DNA from: Granulicella paludicola | GTDB taxonomy: Bacteria > Acidobacteriota > Terriglobia > Terriglobales > Acidobacteriaceae | Direction of reading: 5' to 3' | NCBI RefSeq assembly: GCF_025685545.1 | Contig: NZ_JAGSYC010000022.1 | Coordinates: 289,055-353,054, forward strand | Length of the DNA stretch: 64,000 bases | In this document: in pieces, positions 1 through 10,125 of the stretch | Layout: every line of letters starts with the position of its first letter | Position numbering within the stretch: the first letter of the stretch is position 1 | Notes under the pieces: model-generated | What the model was told of the DNA's origin: nothing | Database searches by the model: none | What the model saw: only the letters and a program-made list of their open reading frames with translations | Translations under genes and position numbers: made by a program

Positions 1-1
1 C

Positions 2-907
2 GAAATCGACCCCCGTCCCTTCCAGGCCATCCTCGACCAGGCCAAGGGTCAGGTAGCCCAGGCGCAAGCCAAAGTCGGTCTCGATGAGATAAACGTCAAG
101 CGTGACACTCCCCTCGCCCAGGCACACGCCATCGCGCAGAGCACGCTCGATACCGAGACGCAGACCCTGCAGCAGGACAAGGCCAGTGTCGCCACCGCGC
201 AGGCGCAGGTCGATGCCGCTGCTCTCAACGTCGGCTTTACCAAGGTCCGTTCCCTCATCGATGGCATCGCCGGACAAGCCGCGCTCCAGGTCGGCAACCT
301 CGTCAGCACCTCCTCTGTGCTGACCTCCGTCTCGCAGGTTAGCCCTATCAAGGTCTACTTCTCCATCAGCGAGCAGGAGTACCTGTCCCTCGTCGAACGC
401 GCCAAGCAGGGCGGCCACGCCGACCTCCTCAGCGCCGGCAACTCGCTGCCTCTGAAGCTCACCCTTGCCAACGGACAGGTCTACCCACAGACCGGCCGCA
501 TCATCTTCGTCGACCGCAGCGTCAGCGCGCAGACAGGTAGCCTCCGCATCGCCGCTCAGTTTGCGAACCCCGGCAATCTACTGCGCCCCGGCCAGTTCGG
601 CCGCATCACCGCCCAGACCCAGATCCTGCAAAACGCCATCCTCATTCCGCAGCGCGCCGTGGCTGATCTCCAGGGCATGAACCAGGTATACGTCGTCGGT
701 CCCGACAACACCCTTCACGTTCATACCGTAAAGCTTGGACCGCAGATCGGACCCAACATCGTGATCTCCGGTGGACTGCAGGGCAACGAGACCGTCGTCA
801 CCGAAGGCCTCGACACGCTCAAGGACGGCGAGAAGGTAACTCCTCAGCCTGACAAGGGACTCAACGCTCCCGACGCAACGCAAACCCAGAGCGGCCAGAA
901 CCAGTAA
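2..907 (+). CDS. RND efflux periplasmic adaptor (MFP) subunit, 5' partial
   Basis: Membrane-fusion adaptor that bridges an inner-membrane RND pump to an outer-membrane channel (AcrA/MexA family). The reading frame is open from base 2, so the N-terminus, with signal peptide and first half of the lipoyl domain, lies outside the window. Visible parts are an alpha-helical hairpin rich in Ala, Gln and Lys (about bases 30-220), the return of the lipoyl domain ('IDGIAG', 'GNLVS'), then the beta-barrel and membrane-proximal domains ('GTGSLRIAA'-like stretch '[11 protein letters not shown]', 'LRPGQFGRI', 'LIPQRAV'). The C-terminus is short, Gln-rich and acidic. It lies 11 bp upstream of the pump gene in the same orientation, so the three genes form one operon. 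Substrate cannot be told. Methionine 317 is only an internal residue; starting the gene there would cut the hairpin. Confidence 0.93.
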   Translation, partial: EIDPRPFQAILDQAKGQVAQAQAKVGLDEINVKRDTPLAQAHAIAQSTLDTETQTLQQDKASVATAQAQVDAAALNVGFTKVRSLIDGIAGQAALQVGNLVSTSSVLTSVSQVSPIKVYFSISEQEYLSLVERAKQGGHADLLSAGNSLPLKLTLANGQVYPQTGRIIFVDRSVSAQTGSLRIAAQFANPGNLLRPGQFGRITAQTQILQNAILIPQRAVADLQGMNQVYVVGPDNTLHVHTVKLGPQIGPNIVISGGLQGNETVVTEGLDTLKDGEKVTPQPDKGLNAPDATQTQSGQNQ

Positions 908-918
908 GGGAAGCAACC

Positions 919-3900
919 ATGTCAAAATTCTTCATCCGCCGGCCCATCGTGGCCATGGTGATCGCCATCCTGATGGTGATCGGTGGAACCGTCACGGTGC
1001 TCAGCTTGCCCACCGCGCAGTTCCCCAATATCGTTCCGCCTGAGATCCTCGTGCAGGCGACCTACCCCGGTGCCGACGCCAAAACCCTCGAGCAGGCCGT
1101 AGCTACGCCCATCGAACAGCAGATGAACGGCGTCGACAACATGAACTACATGGAGTCCACCAACGCCAGCAACGGCCTCACCCAGCTGACCGTGGACTTC
1201 GACGTAGCCACCAACCCTGACACCGATCAGATTCTCTCGCAGCTCCGCGTCTCGACCGCCCAGTCGCAGCTGCCTTCGATCGTGCAGGTCGCCGGACTCA
1301 CGGTGCAGAAGGCGCTAACCTCGCCGCTGATGCTGCTGACCGTCTCGTCGCCCAAGTCGACCTACGACGGCATCTTCCTCGCGAACTACGCCAACATCAA
1401 CCTGGTGGACGCCATCACCCGCGTCAAGGGCGTCTCGCGCGTGCAGGTCTTCGGAGCCGGTCCGTACGCACTCCGCGTCTGGGTCAAGCCTGACCAGCTC
1501 GCCAAGCTCGGCGTCACCGTCCCGCAGATCACCGCTGCCCTCTCCACGCAGAACAACGTGAACCCCTCCGGCCAGATCGGCGGCGAACCTGTCCCCAGCG
1601 GACAGGAGATGACCTACACCGTTCGTACCCAGGGTCGTCTCGTCACCGAAGAAGAGTTCGGCAACATCATCCTGCGCTCCAACCCCGATGGCTCCATCCT
1701 GCACCTCAAGGACGTCGCCCGCCTCGAGCTCGGTTCGCAGACCTACAACCTCAACGGGCGCTTCGACGGCAAGCCCGCCGCCGTCCTCGCTGTCTATCAG
1801 CTCCCTGGCTCCAACGCCGTCGAGACCGCCAAGAACGTTCAGGCGGAACTCAAGACGCTCGAAGCGAGCTTCCCGCCTGACATCATCAGCGGCGTGCCGC
1901 TCGATACCACCAAGGCCGTCAACGCCGGTATCCACGAGATCATCGTCACGCTCGTCATTGCGCTCGCGCTCGTCATCCTGGTCGTCTACATCTTCCTCCA
2001 GGGCTGGCGCGCTACGCTCATCCCCCTCCTCGCCGTGCCCGTGTCGTTGATCGGTACCTTCATCGTCTTCCCGATGCTGGGCTTCTCCATCAACACGCTG
2101 TCCCTCTTCGGCCTCGTACTCGCCATCGGTCTCGTCGTCGACGATGCCATCGTCGTAGTCGAAGCTGTCGAACACCACATCGAAGAAGGCATGAACCCGG
2201 TCGATGCCAGCTACGCTGCCATGGAGCAGGTGTCCAGCCCGGTTATCGCTATCGCGCTGATTCTGTCAGCCGTGTTCATCCCCACCGCCTTCATTCCCGG
2301 CATCACGGGTCGTCTGTACCAGCAGTTCGCCGTCACCATTGCGATCTCGGTCATCTTCTCGGCCTTCAACGCCCTCACCCTCAGCCCCGCACTCTGCGCT
2401 CTCCTGCTCAAGCCGAAGACCGAGAAGAAGGGCCTGCTGCAGAAGTTCTTCAACGGCTTCAACAACCTCTTCGGCCGCGTCACCAACGGCTATGTTAAAG
2501 GCTCCGGCTGGCTCGTGCGCAAGTCCTTCGTCGTGGTCTTCATCATCCTCGGCGTCAGCGCACTCGTCCTGCTCATCGGCAAGCAACTCCCCGGCGGCTT
2601 CCTTCCGACCGAGGATCAGGGCTACGCCTTCGTGAACCTGCAACTCCCGCAAGGTGCGTCGCTGCAGCGTACGACCGAAGCCTCGGCTGACGTCGAAGCT
2701 GCCCTGCACAAGGTCCCCGGCGTGCAGAGCGTCATCTCCGTCGTCGGCTTCAGCCTTCTGTCGCAGACCCAGTCCACCTACAACGCCTTCTACTTCGTCA
2801 CCTTGAAGGACTGGGACGATCGTAAGAGCAAGGATGAGCAGTTCACCGTCATCCAGGCGAACCTTGCCAAGGCGCTCGGCGGCATCAAGCAGGGCATCGC
2901 CTTCTCCTTTGCTCCTCCGGCCATCGCTGGTCTGGGAACCTCAGGCGGCGTCTCGCTCGTGCTCGAAGATCGCTCCGGCAACAGTGATCCGCAGTTCCTC
3001 ACCCAGAACGTCTACAAGTTCCTCGGTGCAATCTCGCAGAATCATCAGCTGATCGCCGCTGCCATCCCGACCTACTACCCCGCTACGCCGCAGCTCTTCG
3101 TCGATGTCGACCGCGAGAAGGTGGCCCAGCAGCAGGTGCAGCTCTCCGACGTCTACACCACCATGCAGGCGTTCATGGGCGGCAGCCTCGTCAACTACTT
3201 CAACCGCTTCGGTCGCCAGTGGCAGACCTACGTAGAAGCCGAAGGCTCGTCCCGTACGAACATCGATAACATCGGCCAGTTCTACGTCACCGCCGCCAAC
3301 GGCAATCGCGTACCGCTTTCGGCCCTCACCTCGGTTCGCCGAGTCACCGGCCCTGAGTTCACCACGCGCTTCAACGAGTACGAGGCCGCCAGCATCACCA
3401 TCGTCGCTCCGCCGGGTGTCAGCTCTGGTCAGGTCATGGCCTACCTCGAGCAGACCTTCGCCCAGACCATGCCGAAGGGCATGGGTATGGACTACACCGG
3501 CCTCAGCTTCCAGGAAAAGAAGGCACAGGAAAGCATCCCTGCCTGGGTCGTCTACGCCATCTCCATCGTGCTCTGCTTCCTCATTCTGGCAGCACAGTAT
3601 GAGAGCTGGTCGCTTCCCTTCGGCGTGCTGCTCAGCACTCCAGTCGCCATCCTGGGCGCGTATCTCGCTCTCTTCGGTCGGCATCTGGAAAACGATGTCT
3701 ACGCGCAGATCGGTCTGGTCATGCTCATCGGTCTCTCCGCGAAGAACGCCATCCTGATCGTCGAGTTCGCCAAGGACGAATACGAGAAGGGCGCAACAAT
3801 CTTCGACGCGGCCATGAGTGCAGCTCGGCTCCGCTTCCGCCCGATCATCATGACGGCCTTCGCCTTTATCCTCGGTTGCGTCCCGCTCTGGGTAGCCTCC

Positions 3901-4146
3901 GGCGCTGGCGGCGTCTCGCGTCAGATCCTCGGCACGGTCGTCATCGGTGGCATGTTGGCGGCAACGCTGATCGCCGTCTTCCTCGTGCCGACGACCTTCT
4001 CGCTGGCTGAGCGTGTCGCGCAGAAGTTCTCCAGCGCGCACAACGCCAGCCTCGACTCCGACCACGACGCCGGTCCGCCACGCGGCGATCGCTACGGCCA
4101 ACCGGTACCTCACCAGAAGAACCCCTCGGACGGAGGTCACGCTTGA
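919..4146 (+). CDS. RND efflux pump, HAE1/AcrB family inner-membrane transporter
   Basis: Proton-driven multidrug exporter of 1075 residues, the usual AcrB length. The opening '[17 protein letters not shown]' is the classic cytoplasmic N-terminus and first transmembrane helix. A second membrane bundle begins near residue 340. The proton-relay motif '[12 protein letters not shown]' (paired aspartates in TM4) is present, as is the matching '[14 protein letters not shown]' motif with the conserved lysine in TM10. Porter and docking domains lie between residues about 30-335 and 560-870. The start at 919 is preceded by a purine-rich 'AAGGGAAG' stretch. The gene overlaps the next by 4 bp, indicating translational coupling. 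The C-terminal 40 residues are hydrophilic with His, Asp and Pro. Drug specificity is not visible in sequence. Confidence 0.97.
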   Translation: MSKFFIRRPIVAMVIAILMVIGGTVTVLSLPTAQFPNIVPPEILVQATYPGADAKTLEQAVATPIEQQMNGVDNMNYMESTNASNGLTQLTVDFDVATNPDTDQILSQLRVSTAQSQLPSIVQVAGLTVQKALTSPLMLLTVSSPKSTYDGIFLANYANINLVDAITRVKGVSRVQVFGAGPYALRVWVKPDQLAKLGVTVPQITAALSTQNNVNPSGQIGGEPVPSGQEMTYTVRTQGRLVTEEEFGNIILRSNPDGSILHLKDVARLELGSQTYNLNGRFDGKPAAVLAVYQLPGSNAVETAKNVQAELKTLEASFPPDIISGVPLDTTKAVNAGIHEIIVTLVIALALVILVVYIFLQGWRATLIPLLAVPVSLIGTFIVFPMLGFSINTLSLFGLVLAIGLVVDDAIVVVEAVEHHIEEGMNPVDASYAAMEQVSSPVIAIALILSAVFIPTAFIPGITGRLYQQFAVTIAISVIFSAFNALTLSPALCALLLKPKTEKKGLLQKFFNGFNNLFGRVTNGYVKGSGWLVRKSFVVVFIILGVSALVLLIGKQLPGGFLPTEDQGYAFVNLQLPQGASLQRTTEASADVEAALHKVPGVQSVISVVGFSLLSQTQSTYNAFYFVTLKDWDDRKSKDEQFTVIQANLAKALGGIKQGIAFSFAPPAIAGLGTSGGVSLVLEDRSGNSDPQFLTQNVYKFLGAISQNHQLIAAAIPTYYPATPQLFVDVDREKVAQQQVQLSDVYTTMQAFMGGSLVNYFNRFGRQWQTYVEAEGSSRTNIDNIGQFYVTAANGNRVPLSALTSVRRVTGPEFTTRFNEYEAASITIVAPPGVSSGQVMAYLEQTFAQTMPKGMGMDYTGLSFQEKKAQESIPAWVVYAISIVLCFLILAAQYESWSLPFGVLLSTPVAILGAYLALFGRHLENDVYAQIGLVMLIGLSAKNAILIVEFAKDEYEKGATIFDAAMSAARLRFRPIIMTAFAFILGCVPLWVASGAGGVSRQILGTVVIGGMLAATLIAVFLVPTTFSLAERVAQKFSSAHNASLDSDHDAGPPRGDRYGQPVPHQKNPSDGGHA

Positions 4147-5618
4147 AACGCCTAACTCTATTTACCGTCAGCGCAGCTTTGGCGACGACCCTCGCCGGCT
4201 GCAAGGTCGGGCCCAACTACAAGCGGCCCGTCGTCAACACCCCCGCAGAGTACCGCGGGGCCATGGCACCCGACGCCACCAACGGCGCCTCCGCCACGCC
4301 GCTCGGTGCACAGAAGTGGAACGATGTCTTCACCGATCCCGTCCTCCAGGCCCTCATCACCGAGGCCCTGAAGAACAACTTCGACGTGAAGATCGCCGCG
4401 GACCGCGTCCTCGAAGAAAAGGCAGCCGTCGGCGTCACCCGCGCCGGCCAGTTCCCCACGCTCTCCGGCGGCGCAAGCTACGACGCTGTATCCTTGCCCG
4501 GCGGCCTGCTCAGCGGACTCAGTGGCAATAACAACAACAGCAGCAGTGGCAGCAGCAACTCCAACAGCAACAACTCTCGCTCCAACCTGTACTCGGGCGG
4601 ACTTACGGCATCGGCTGCCTGGAACCTCGACTTCTGGGGCATGTACCGCCGCATGACCGAGGCTCAACGCGCCGAGTATCGCGCCACGCAGTGGGCGCAG
4701 CAGACCACCTACTCCACCCTCATCGACGAGATCGCCACAGACTACTACCAGCTGCGTTCCCTCGATGCGCAACTTGCCGCCACGCGCCAGACCATCGACG
4801 CACGCAAGCAATCGCTCGACCTCACCAACACGCTGAACAACGGAGGCAGCGGAACACTCGCCGATGTTCGCCAGGCCGAGGAGCTCTACTACACGGCACA
4901 GGCCGAGGTTCCCTCGCTCGAGCAGCAGATCGCGCAGACTGAAAACAACATCGGTCTTCTGCTCGGTCGCAACCCCGGCCCCATCCTGCGCGATGTCACA
5001 GCCTCCACGGACATCATGGCCAAGGCTGCCCACCCGGTAGCCGTTCCGGTCGGTCTTCCCTCGGAATTGCTTGAGCGTAGGCCCGATGTGCGCCGCGCAG
5101 AAGAGCTGCTGATACAAGCGAATGCAAACATCGGCGTGGCAAGAGCACAGTTCTTCCCTTCCCTCTCACTCTCTGACACCGCAGGCACGTCTTCTTCGCA
5201 GTTGAAGAAGATCTTCGACTCCGGCAACATCTACACCTACGCAGTCGGTTCCTTGTCGCAGCCCATCTTCGACGGCGGCAAAATCCGCAACAACTATCGC
5301 GAGGCCCAGGCCAAGGACAAGGAACTTCTCGATACCTACCAGCAGACCATCGCCGGTGCGTTCCGCGACGTCTCCAACGCTCTCGTCGCCTACTCCAAGT
5401 CCCGCGAATACCGCGAGCAGCAGGAGAAGCTGGTAGCTTCTTCCGCCGACGCCGTGCGCCTCGCGCGCATGCGCTTCAACGCCGGAGCGACCAGCTACCT
5501 CGAGGTCCTCACCAACGACACCACCCTCTACAACGCACAGCTCTCCCTGGTCACCGCACAGCAGCAGGAGGCTCAATCCCTCGTCCAGCTCTACAACGCT
5601 CTGGGCGGCGGCTGGTAA
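4143..5618 (+). CDS. NodT-family outer-membrane efflux lipoprotein
   Basis: Outer-membrane channel of the tripartite efflux system (TolC/OprM family), 491 residues. It starts with TTG, overlapping the pump stop codon by 4 bp; 'GGAGG' lies 6 bp upstream, which decides the start. A lipoprotein signal peptide ends in the lipobox 'LAGC', followed by the family signature 'KVGPNYKRP'. Two outer-membrane efflux repeats follow, including '[13 protein letters not shown]' and '[14 protein letters not shown]' in the second. Oddity: residues about 129-146 are almost only Asn and Ser with a few Gly, encoded by runs of AAC/AAT and AGC codons. This sits where the first extracellular loop is expected and may be a slippage-prone surface loop. 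Confidence 0.95.
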   Translation: MKRLTLFTVSAALATTLAGCKVGPNYKRPVVNTPAEYRGAMAPDATNGASATPLGAQKWNDVFTDPVLQALITEALKNNFDVKIAADRVLEEKAAVGVTRAGQFPTLSGGASYDAVSLPGGLLSGLSGNNNNSSSGSSNSNSNNSRSNLYSGGLTASAAWNLDFWGMYRRMTEAQRAEYRATQWAQQTTYSTLIDEIATDYYQLRSLDAQLAATRQTIDARKQSLDLTNTLNNGGSGTLADVRQAEELYYTAQAEVPSLEQQIAQTENNIGLLLGRNPGPILRDVTASTDIMAKAAHPVAVPVGLPSELLERRPDVRRAEELLIQANANIGVARAQFFPSLSLSDTAGTSSSQLKKIFDSGNIYTYAVGSLSQPIFDGGKIRNNYREAQAKDKELLDTYQQTIAGAFRDVSNALVAYSKSREYREQQEKLVASSADAVRLARMRFNAGATSYLEVLTNDTTLYNAQLSLVTAQQQEAQSLVQLYNALGGGW

Positions 5619-5646
5619 AAGCACGAAGCAACTCAAAAAGCATGAA

Positions 5647-5676
5647 GGGACTTGAGCATCGCTCAAGTCCCCTTTT
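5647..5676 (+). terminator. Rho-independent terminator of the RND operon
   Basis: An 11-bp perfect stem (5647-5657 with 5661-5671) closes a 3-base loop and is followed by CTTTT, 28 bp after the outer-membrane factor stop codon. Confidence 0.9.
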
Positions 5677-5727
5677 CTGTTCAGAATCTCCGAAGAGCAT
5701 CTACTTCTGCACTCGCCGTCGCATTAG

Positions 5728-5752
5728 CCCTACTCCCTACTCCCTGTCCCCC
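5728..5752 (-). other. Putative G-quadruplex motif after the ROK gene
   Basis: The minus strand reads G5-ACA-G3-AGTA-G3-AGTA-G3, four G-tracts with 3-4 base loops, ending at the ROK stop codon. A similar C-rich run occurs at 13046-13082. Formation is inferred from the pattern only. Confidence 0.45.
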
Positions 5753-6966
5753 TACTTCTCCCCCATAGCATCATCCCCCAGTACTAACGCCACCGCACTC
5801 CGCAGCCGCGCCGTATTTCCGTCATACGCAGGCCGCAACAAAGGAGGCTTCGTGAACGCATTCTTCTTCATGTGCGCCTCCACAATCGACCCGAACTGGT
5901 GCCACACCGTCGTGATGTCGCCCACCACCACAATCTCTTTCGGCGCCAGCGCCACCGCAATCAGCCGAATCCCGCGCCCCAGGTTCTCTGCCATCTTGGT
6001 CATCGCCTGCACCGCGAACGCATCGCCACTCTGCGCTAGCTTCAGCAACGCCTCAAACGTGATCGGCACAGCCGACTTCACCAGCTCGCCGTAGTACCCC
6101 ACCGCCGCACGATTGGACGCCACCACCTCCCAGCACCCCTGGCTGCCACATGCACACGGAGGCCCATCCGGCGCAATCTGCACATGCCCAAACTCCCCCG
6201 CGAGTCCGCTCTCTCCACGCAGTAGCTGCCCGTTCGCAAAGATCCCCGTGCCGATACCCTCGGCCACATTCACCACCACCAGATCGTGCAGCCCATCGCT
6301 CCCGCCGAACCAAACCTCGCTCAGCGCGCAGGCATTTGCCACGTTGTCCATCTTCACGCGCAGCCCTGTCGCGCGCTCCATCTTCGACTTCAAACTCAGC
6401 ACAGGCCAGTTAAGGTTCGGCGCAAAGATCAGCTTCTGTAGATGCACGTCTGCGCGTCCCGGCAGGCTGATGCCAATGCCATCGAACGACAAATCCTCAT
6501 GCGCCGCCAGCAATTTACGAATCGCATTCACGATGGCGTTCAACGCCTTCGTCGCGCCATCCGGCACCATCACCACCTGCTGCGTTACGATCTTCCCCGC
6601 AAGGTCCGTCACCGCAATCGTCGTCTGTGCCGGATGAATATCCAGCGCAATGATCGCCCGCTTCGAGTTGATCTCCAAAAACGTCGGCCTGCGTCCACGC
6701 GGCAGATGCCCCACCGCTCCCTCGACGATCCAACCCTCTTCGATCAGGTCTTCGACAATCAGCGAGATCGTGCTCCGCTGCAATCCCGACACGCGCGACA
6801 GGTCTGCTCGAGAGATCGGCTGCTTGGTGCGGATCAGGTTGAAAATCAGATTTCGATTGATCCTGCGAGGCGTCTTGTTCGACGCCGTCTGCGTTCGATT
6901 AAAGCTAAAGCGCTGCAAGGGCGGGCCTCCGCACGGCTTAACAGGATGATCGCAAAGGACTCTCAA
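5752..6966 (-). CDS. ROK-family transcriptional repressor (NagC/XylR type)
   Basis: Sugar-responsive repressor of about 404 residues. A winged helix-turn-helix of MarR type lies near residues 35-90 ('SRADLSRVSGLQRSTIS'). It is followed by a ROK fold with the ATPase-like 'ALDIHP' phosphate loop, 'GIGTGIFANG' and the zinc motif 'CACGSQGCWE'. The position of the catalytic Asp of ROK kinases (ENDAN) reads 'DNVAN', so it should bind but not phosphorylate sugar. The frame opens with TTG; no ATG occurs before the HTH, so the exact start is uncertain within about 25 residues. It stands alone between the efflux operon and an alginate-lyase-like gene on the same strand. The effector is unknown; the wider locus suggests an amino sugar or other hexose. 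Confidence 0.9.
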   Translation of the reverse strand: MRVLCDHPVKPCGGPPLQRFSFNRTQTASNKTPRRINRNLIFNLIRTKQPISRADLSRVSGLQRSTISLIVEDLIEEGWIVEGAVGHLPRGRRPTFLEINSKRAIIALDIHPAQTTIAVTDLAGKIVTQQVVMVPDGATKALNAIVNAIRKLLAAHEDLSFDGIGISLPGRADVHLQKLIFAPNLNWPVLSLKSKMERATGLRVKMDNVANACALSEVWFGGSDGLHDLVVVNVAEGIGTGIFANGQLLRGESGLAGEFGHVQIAPDGPPCACGSQGCWEVVASNRAAVGYYGELVKSAVPITFEALLKLAQSGDAFAVQAMTKMAENLGRGIRLIAVALAPKEIVVVGDITTVWHQFGSIVEAHMKKNAFTKPPLLRPAYDGNTARLRSAVALVLGDDAMGEK

Positions 6967-7026
6967 CTACACGTCCATCCCTGCGGTCATTTTCACCGTA
7001 CACGTTTATATCAGCCACGCAACACA

Positions 7027-7047
7027 TTTGTACTCCGTGCGAACAAA
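7027..7047. promoter_or_regulatory. Possible ROK operator: TTTGT-N11-ACAAA
   Basis: An imperfect inverted repeat (TTTGT and ACAAA separated by 11 bp) lies 60-80 bp upstream of the ROK gene. XylR/NagC-type operators often have T-rich/A-rich arms of this kind. It could be an autoregulatory site, but a single copy proves little. Confidence 0.25.
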
Positions 7048-7120
7048 AGAACGATCACACCCATGCTCTGCCCTTGCAAAAGGGATATTCATTTCGTGCT
7101 GCATGGCAAAAGAGAACCCT

Positions 7121-7190
7121 GTCATCCTGAGCGTAGGTTGGAGCGCACTTTGCGCCAACCGCAGCCGAAGGACCCGAGGAAGCCTGTCGC
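7121..7190. repeat. Dispersed intergenic repeat of the 'GTCATCCTGAGCG' type with internal hairpin
   Basis: Begins GTCATCCTGAGCG and ends near CGAAGGACCCGAGGAA. Between these a stem (GGTTGG...GCGCA with TGCGCCAACC) forms around CTT. Similar 'GTCATNC' starts are seen at 11699 and 14486. It fills the 326-bp gap between the ROK gene and the next gene; I see no coding or RNA gene there. Confidence 0.55.
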
Positions 7191-7292
7191 AACACAAAAG
7201 CTCGAAGCTTTCTTGCCTGCAAACTCGACCGCCTCTCCCTCAACGTTGCAGCCGACGTGAGGTCTGATGCCGACAGGACGCGCCCCAAATCT

Positions 7293-8504
7293 TTACACCC
7301 ACAAGACCGGCTGCCGCACGGGATAATTCCGCACAATCTCCCCTACCGTCGGATCAGGATTGAGACTCTTCCACAACGCCAGCCACTCCGCGTCCTTATA
7401 CGCTAACCCTGCAAACAGCAGGCTCGGCTGCCGCACCGGCAACTCCTCAAAGTGCTGCACGTCGAACGGATACGGCCACAGCTTCTTGTCCGCAATAAAC
7501 GGAGCCATGTACGCAACGGCCTTCCGCAGCCCGCGCCCATCCGACGTTGTGAACGCAAACAGATCGTCTGCCCCACCGGGCACCGAAAGTATCTGCGCAA
7601 CCGTTGCCAGCACATCCAGATCGAACAGCGAGTAGCTATACGGCTTCGTCCGCGCTACCTCCAGCGGCAGGCTGCCGTTCGCCGCGATCTGCTCCGGAAC
7701 CAGCCTCTCCCGGAACCGCTGCCTGCACTCTCGCTGCAACGCCGCATTCCCTGTAAACCGCGAAAACTCCGCCACCTGCATCACCCAGCAGCTGCCATGG
7801 TTGTTCTTCTGGTCGCGCTCTTCCTGCCCATTCGCTGAAGTCGTCAGCCACTTCAGATAGTCGCCGAACCACGCCCGCAGATCGAGATTCTCCTGCAACG
7901 AGAACACATCGGTTCCCGCCATCAGTAATCCTGCCGCCCGCACCGGCTCTACCAGATGGATCGTGTCGATGATCCCGATACCGCGCCCCTTGTTCACACC
8001 GAAGATCGCCTGCGCATACTCCAGGTTCGGATTCATCTTCGTCGCCGGATCCAAAAACCAGGCTCGCAGATGCACCGCAGCCTGCTCCGCATACCGCCGC
8101 TGCCCCGTCACCTTCCACGCCGCCGTCAGCGCGGGCACCATCACGCTCATCCGCACCATCGCCTCCCGGTGCTTCGTGAAGTTGTCCGGGTTCGTGAACC
8201 CGTCCTGCCGTAGGTACGGTCCGTCCGGATGCTCCGGGTCAGGCCACCAGTAGTCGCCTTCCGAGAAAAAATCATGCAGCCCGCCAGCACTGCGAACCCC
8301 ATGCGAGGCCGTGATCGTCACCGGCTCTTCTTTCAGAAATCCATTCGCCGCCCGTACAATCCGCGCGCGATCCACCTTCGCCACATCGATCCCAACCTCC
8401 GGAGCAGCGTAGGAAACCCGCGGGGCTGCGGCAGCAGCCACAGCCGCAGCCGTGCCTCCCAGAACGAACCGTCGACGACTCAAACTTCGAACCAAAGCAC
8501 CCAT
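7293..8504 (-). CDS. Secreted alginate-lyase-family (PF05426-like) enzyme
   Basis: Probable polysaccharide lyase of the alginate lyase/heparinase-like alpha-toroid fold, 403 residues. The chosen start at 8504 has 'GGAGGAG' about 11 bp upstream and gives a twin-arginine signal ('SRRRFVLGG', then an Ala-rich segment); a longer frame to 8669 has no such signals. Family-like segments are 'LTAAWKVTGQRRYAEQAAVHLRAWF', the asparagine-histidine pair 'NNHGSCW' expected in the active site, and 'PYSYSLFDLD' toward the C-terminus. It should act in the periplasm or outside the cell on uronate-containing polymers. The exact substrate (alginate, pectate or other) cannot be told. No uronate catabolic genes are adjacent. 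Confidence 0.8.
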   Translation of the reverse strand: MGALVRSLSRRRFVLGGTAAAVAAAAAPRVSYAAPEVGIDVAKVDRARIVRAANGFLKEEPVTITASHGVRSAGGLHDFFSEGDYWWPDPEHPDGPYLRQDGFTNPDNFTKHREAMVRMSVMVPALTAAWKVTGQRRYAEQAAVHLRAWFLDPATKMNPNLEYAQAIFGVNKGRGIGIIDTIHLVEPVRAAGLLMAGTDVFSLQENLDLRAWFGDYLKWLTTSANGQEERDQKNNHGSCWVMQVAEFSRFTGNAALQRECRQRFRERLVPEQIAANGSLPLEVARTKPYSYSLFDLDVLATVAQILSVPGGADDLFAFTTSDGRGLRKAVAYMAPFIADKKLWPYPFDVQHFEELPVRQPSLLFAGLAYKDAEWLALWKSLNPDPTVGEIVRNYPVRQPVLWV

Positions 8505-8955
8505 GCTGTTGCCCCACTCCTCCCCCGCAGCGTCCGGCAACCGTCCGCTCAACGCCGCTGCTCCCATAGTTATACGGCCTCTCACACCCTCGCCCCATGA
8601 ACCGGCCCACCGCCTTGCCAATTCAGGACAAGCGGACCATCTTCCTTCCCCGTCGTCCCCCGCCGACACTATCTGCTGGACAAACGCACCCCCGAGTGTG
8701 CAATATTCCGTGCATCACCTAAGCACGCAGCATACAGCAGCAGCAGTCGGAGCTAGTCAACCGGGGCATCAACTTACCTCAACAGGCATCGCAAACAATC
8801 GAACCTATAGTAATTTCCGATAACAACCATCGAATCTTACGATAAGTTGACTACACAATCTCTCGCTATCCTGTCTACACTGATCGAAGGATGTTTTTTT
8901 AGAGATTGGCCGCGCTGAAACTCCGAGCAACCGTGGCCGCAGGAGAATCGAAACC

Positions 8956-10125
8956 ATGTTGATGCAGGAGCACGGAGAAGCGACCGTCGACACCACCGCG
9001 ACCCCAGCGGCCAAGGTCCAACCCAAATATCGCCAGATCGTCGAAAGTCTGCGCACCAGCATCACCACCGGCCAGTATCGAAACGGCGGCCGCCTGCCCA
9101 GCGAAGCCGAACTCGTGCGCCGCTTCGGCGTCAGCCGCATGACCGCCGTCAAAGCCGTGCAGCAGCTCCAGCAGGAAGGTCTGCTCGTTCGTCGCGCTGG
9201 CTCCGGAACCTACGCCGCCGAGTTGTCCCGCAGCCTCAAGCCCGTCTTCGGCCTCATCATCCCCGACCTCGGCAACACAGAAATCTTCGAGCCCATCTGC
9301 AAAGGCATGACCGGCTCACCCTCCACCGCCGCCGGCCAGGGCTGGTCCCTCGCCTGGGGACACTCCTCCACCCAGACAGCCAACAAGGAGTTCGAAGCCG
9401 AGCAGCTCTGTCGTCAGTACATCGATCAGCACGTCTCCGGCGTCTTCTTCGCTCCCCTTGAGTTCGGCCCACGCCGCGACGCCGTCAACCGCCGCATCCT
9501 CAAAGCCCTCAAAACCGCGCGCATCCCTGTCGTCCTGCTGGATCGCTCCGCCATCGAGTTCCCCGGCTGCAGCGAGCACGACATCGTCGGCCTCGACAAC
9601 CGTCGCGCCGGATGGATGATGACCGAACACCTCCTCCGCACCGGCGCCCGGCGTCTCGGCTTCTTCGCCCGCGAAGGCTCCGCCGAAACCGTCGACGATC
9701 GCATCGCTGGCTTCCGCGGAGCCCTCTACGCTCACGATGTCCCCCTGCGCAAAGGCCAGGTCGTCCGCGCCGACCCCGCCGACATCCACGCCGTCGACGA
9801 GGCCCTCAAACGCGAAAAGTTCGACGCCCTGCTCTGCGCCAACGACCACACCGCCGCGCGCTTGATGCGCACCCTGCACAGCCTCAACATCAAAATCCCC
9901 CAGGACCTCCGCATCGCTGGCTTCGACGACGTCCGCTACGCCGAGCTCCTCCCCGTCCCGCTCACCACACTTCACCAGCCCTGTCTCCAGATCGGCTCGG
10001 CTGCCATCGCCGCCATGCTCGACCGCATCGCCAACCCTACCCTGCCGCCCCGCTCCATCCTGCTCAACGGCCACGTTGTCATCCGCCAGTCCTGCGGCTT
10101 CGACGCCTCGGTCACCACCGCATGA
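8956..10125 (+). CDS. GntR-HTH / LacI-type sensor transcriptional regulator
   Basis: Sugar-responsive regulator of 389 residues with a mixed architecture. The N-terminal winged helix is of GntR type (residues about 25-90, 'GGRLPSEAELVRRFGVSRMTAVKAVQQLQQEGLLVRRAGSGTY', given here in parts: 'LPSEAELVRRFGVSRMT'). The C-terminal domain is the periplasmic-binding-protein-like sensor of LacI regulators ('VFGLIIPDL', 'FDALLCANDHTAARLMRTL', 'IAGFDDVRYAELL', 'TTLHQP'). The same architecture is known from AraR. Its stop overlaps the ATG of the GH32 gene (ATGA), so the two are translationally coupled and it probably controls fructan or sucrose use. TGTCTACA, a near match to the locus-wide TGTCGACA palindrome, lies at 8872-8879 upstream. 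Confidence 0.92.
   Translation: MLMQEHGEATVDTTATPAAKVQPKYRQIVESLRTSITTGQYRNGGRLPSEAELVRRFGVSRMTAVKAVQQLQQEGLLVRRAGSGTYAAELSRSLKPVFGLIIPDLGNTEIFEPICKGMTGSPSTAAGQGWSLAWGHSSTQTANKEFEAEQLCRQYIDQHVSGVFFAPLEFGPRRDAVNRRILKALKTARIPVVLLDRSAIEFPGCSEHDIVGLDNRRAGWMMTEHLLRTGARRLGFFAREGSAETVDDRIAGFRGALYAHDVPLRKGQVVRADPADIHAVDEALKREKFDALLCANDHTAARLMRTLHSLNIKIPQDLRIAGFDDVRYAELLPVPLTTLHQPCLQIGSAAIAAMLDRIANPTLPPRSILLNGHVVIRQSCGFDASVTTA

Noticed and set aside
1315..2178. Long antisense frames in the RND pump and similar shadows under GH32, GH3 and TonB genes
   Set aside because: Low-complexity Asp/Glu/Gly- or Arg/Pro-rich products expected from the complement of high-G+C coding DNA.
9612..10121. Long upstream extension of the GH32 reading frame
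   Set aside because: Arg/Pro-rich shadow of the GntR/LacI-type gene; the true start with a Tat-like signal is at 10122.
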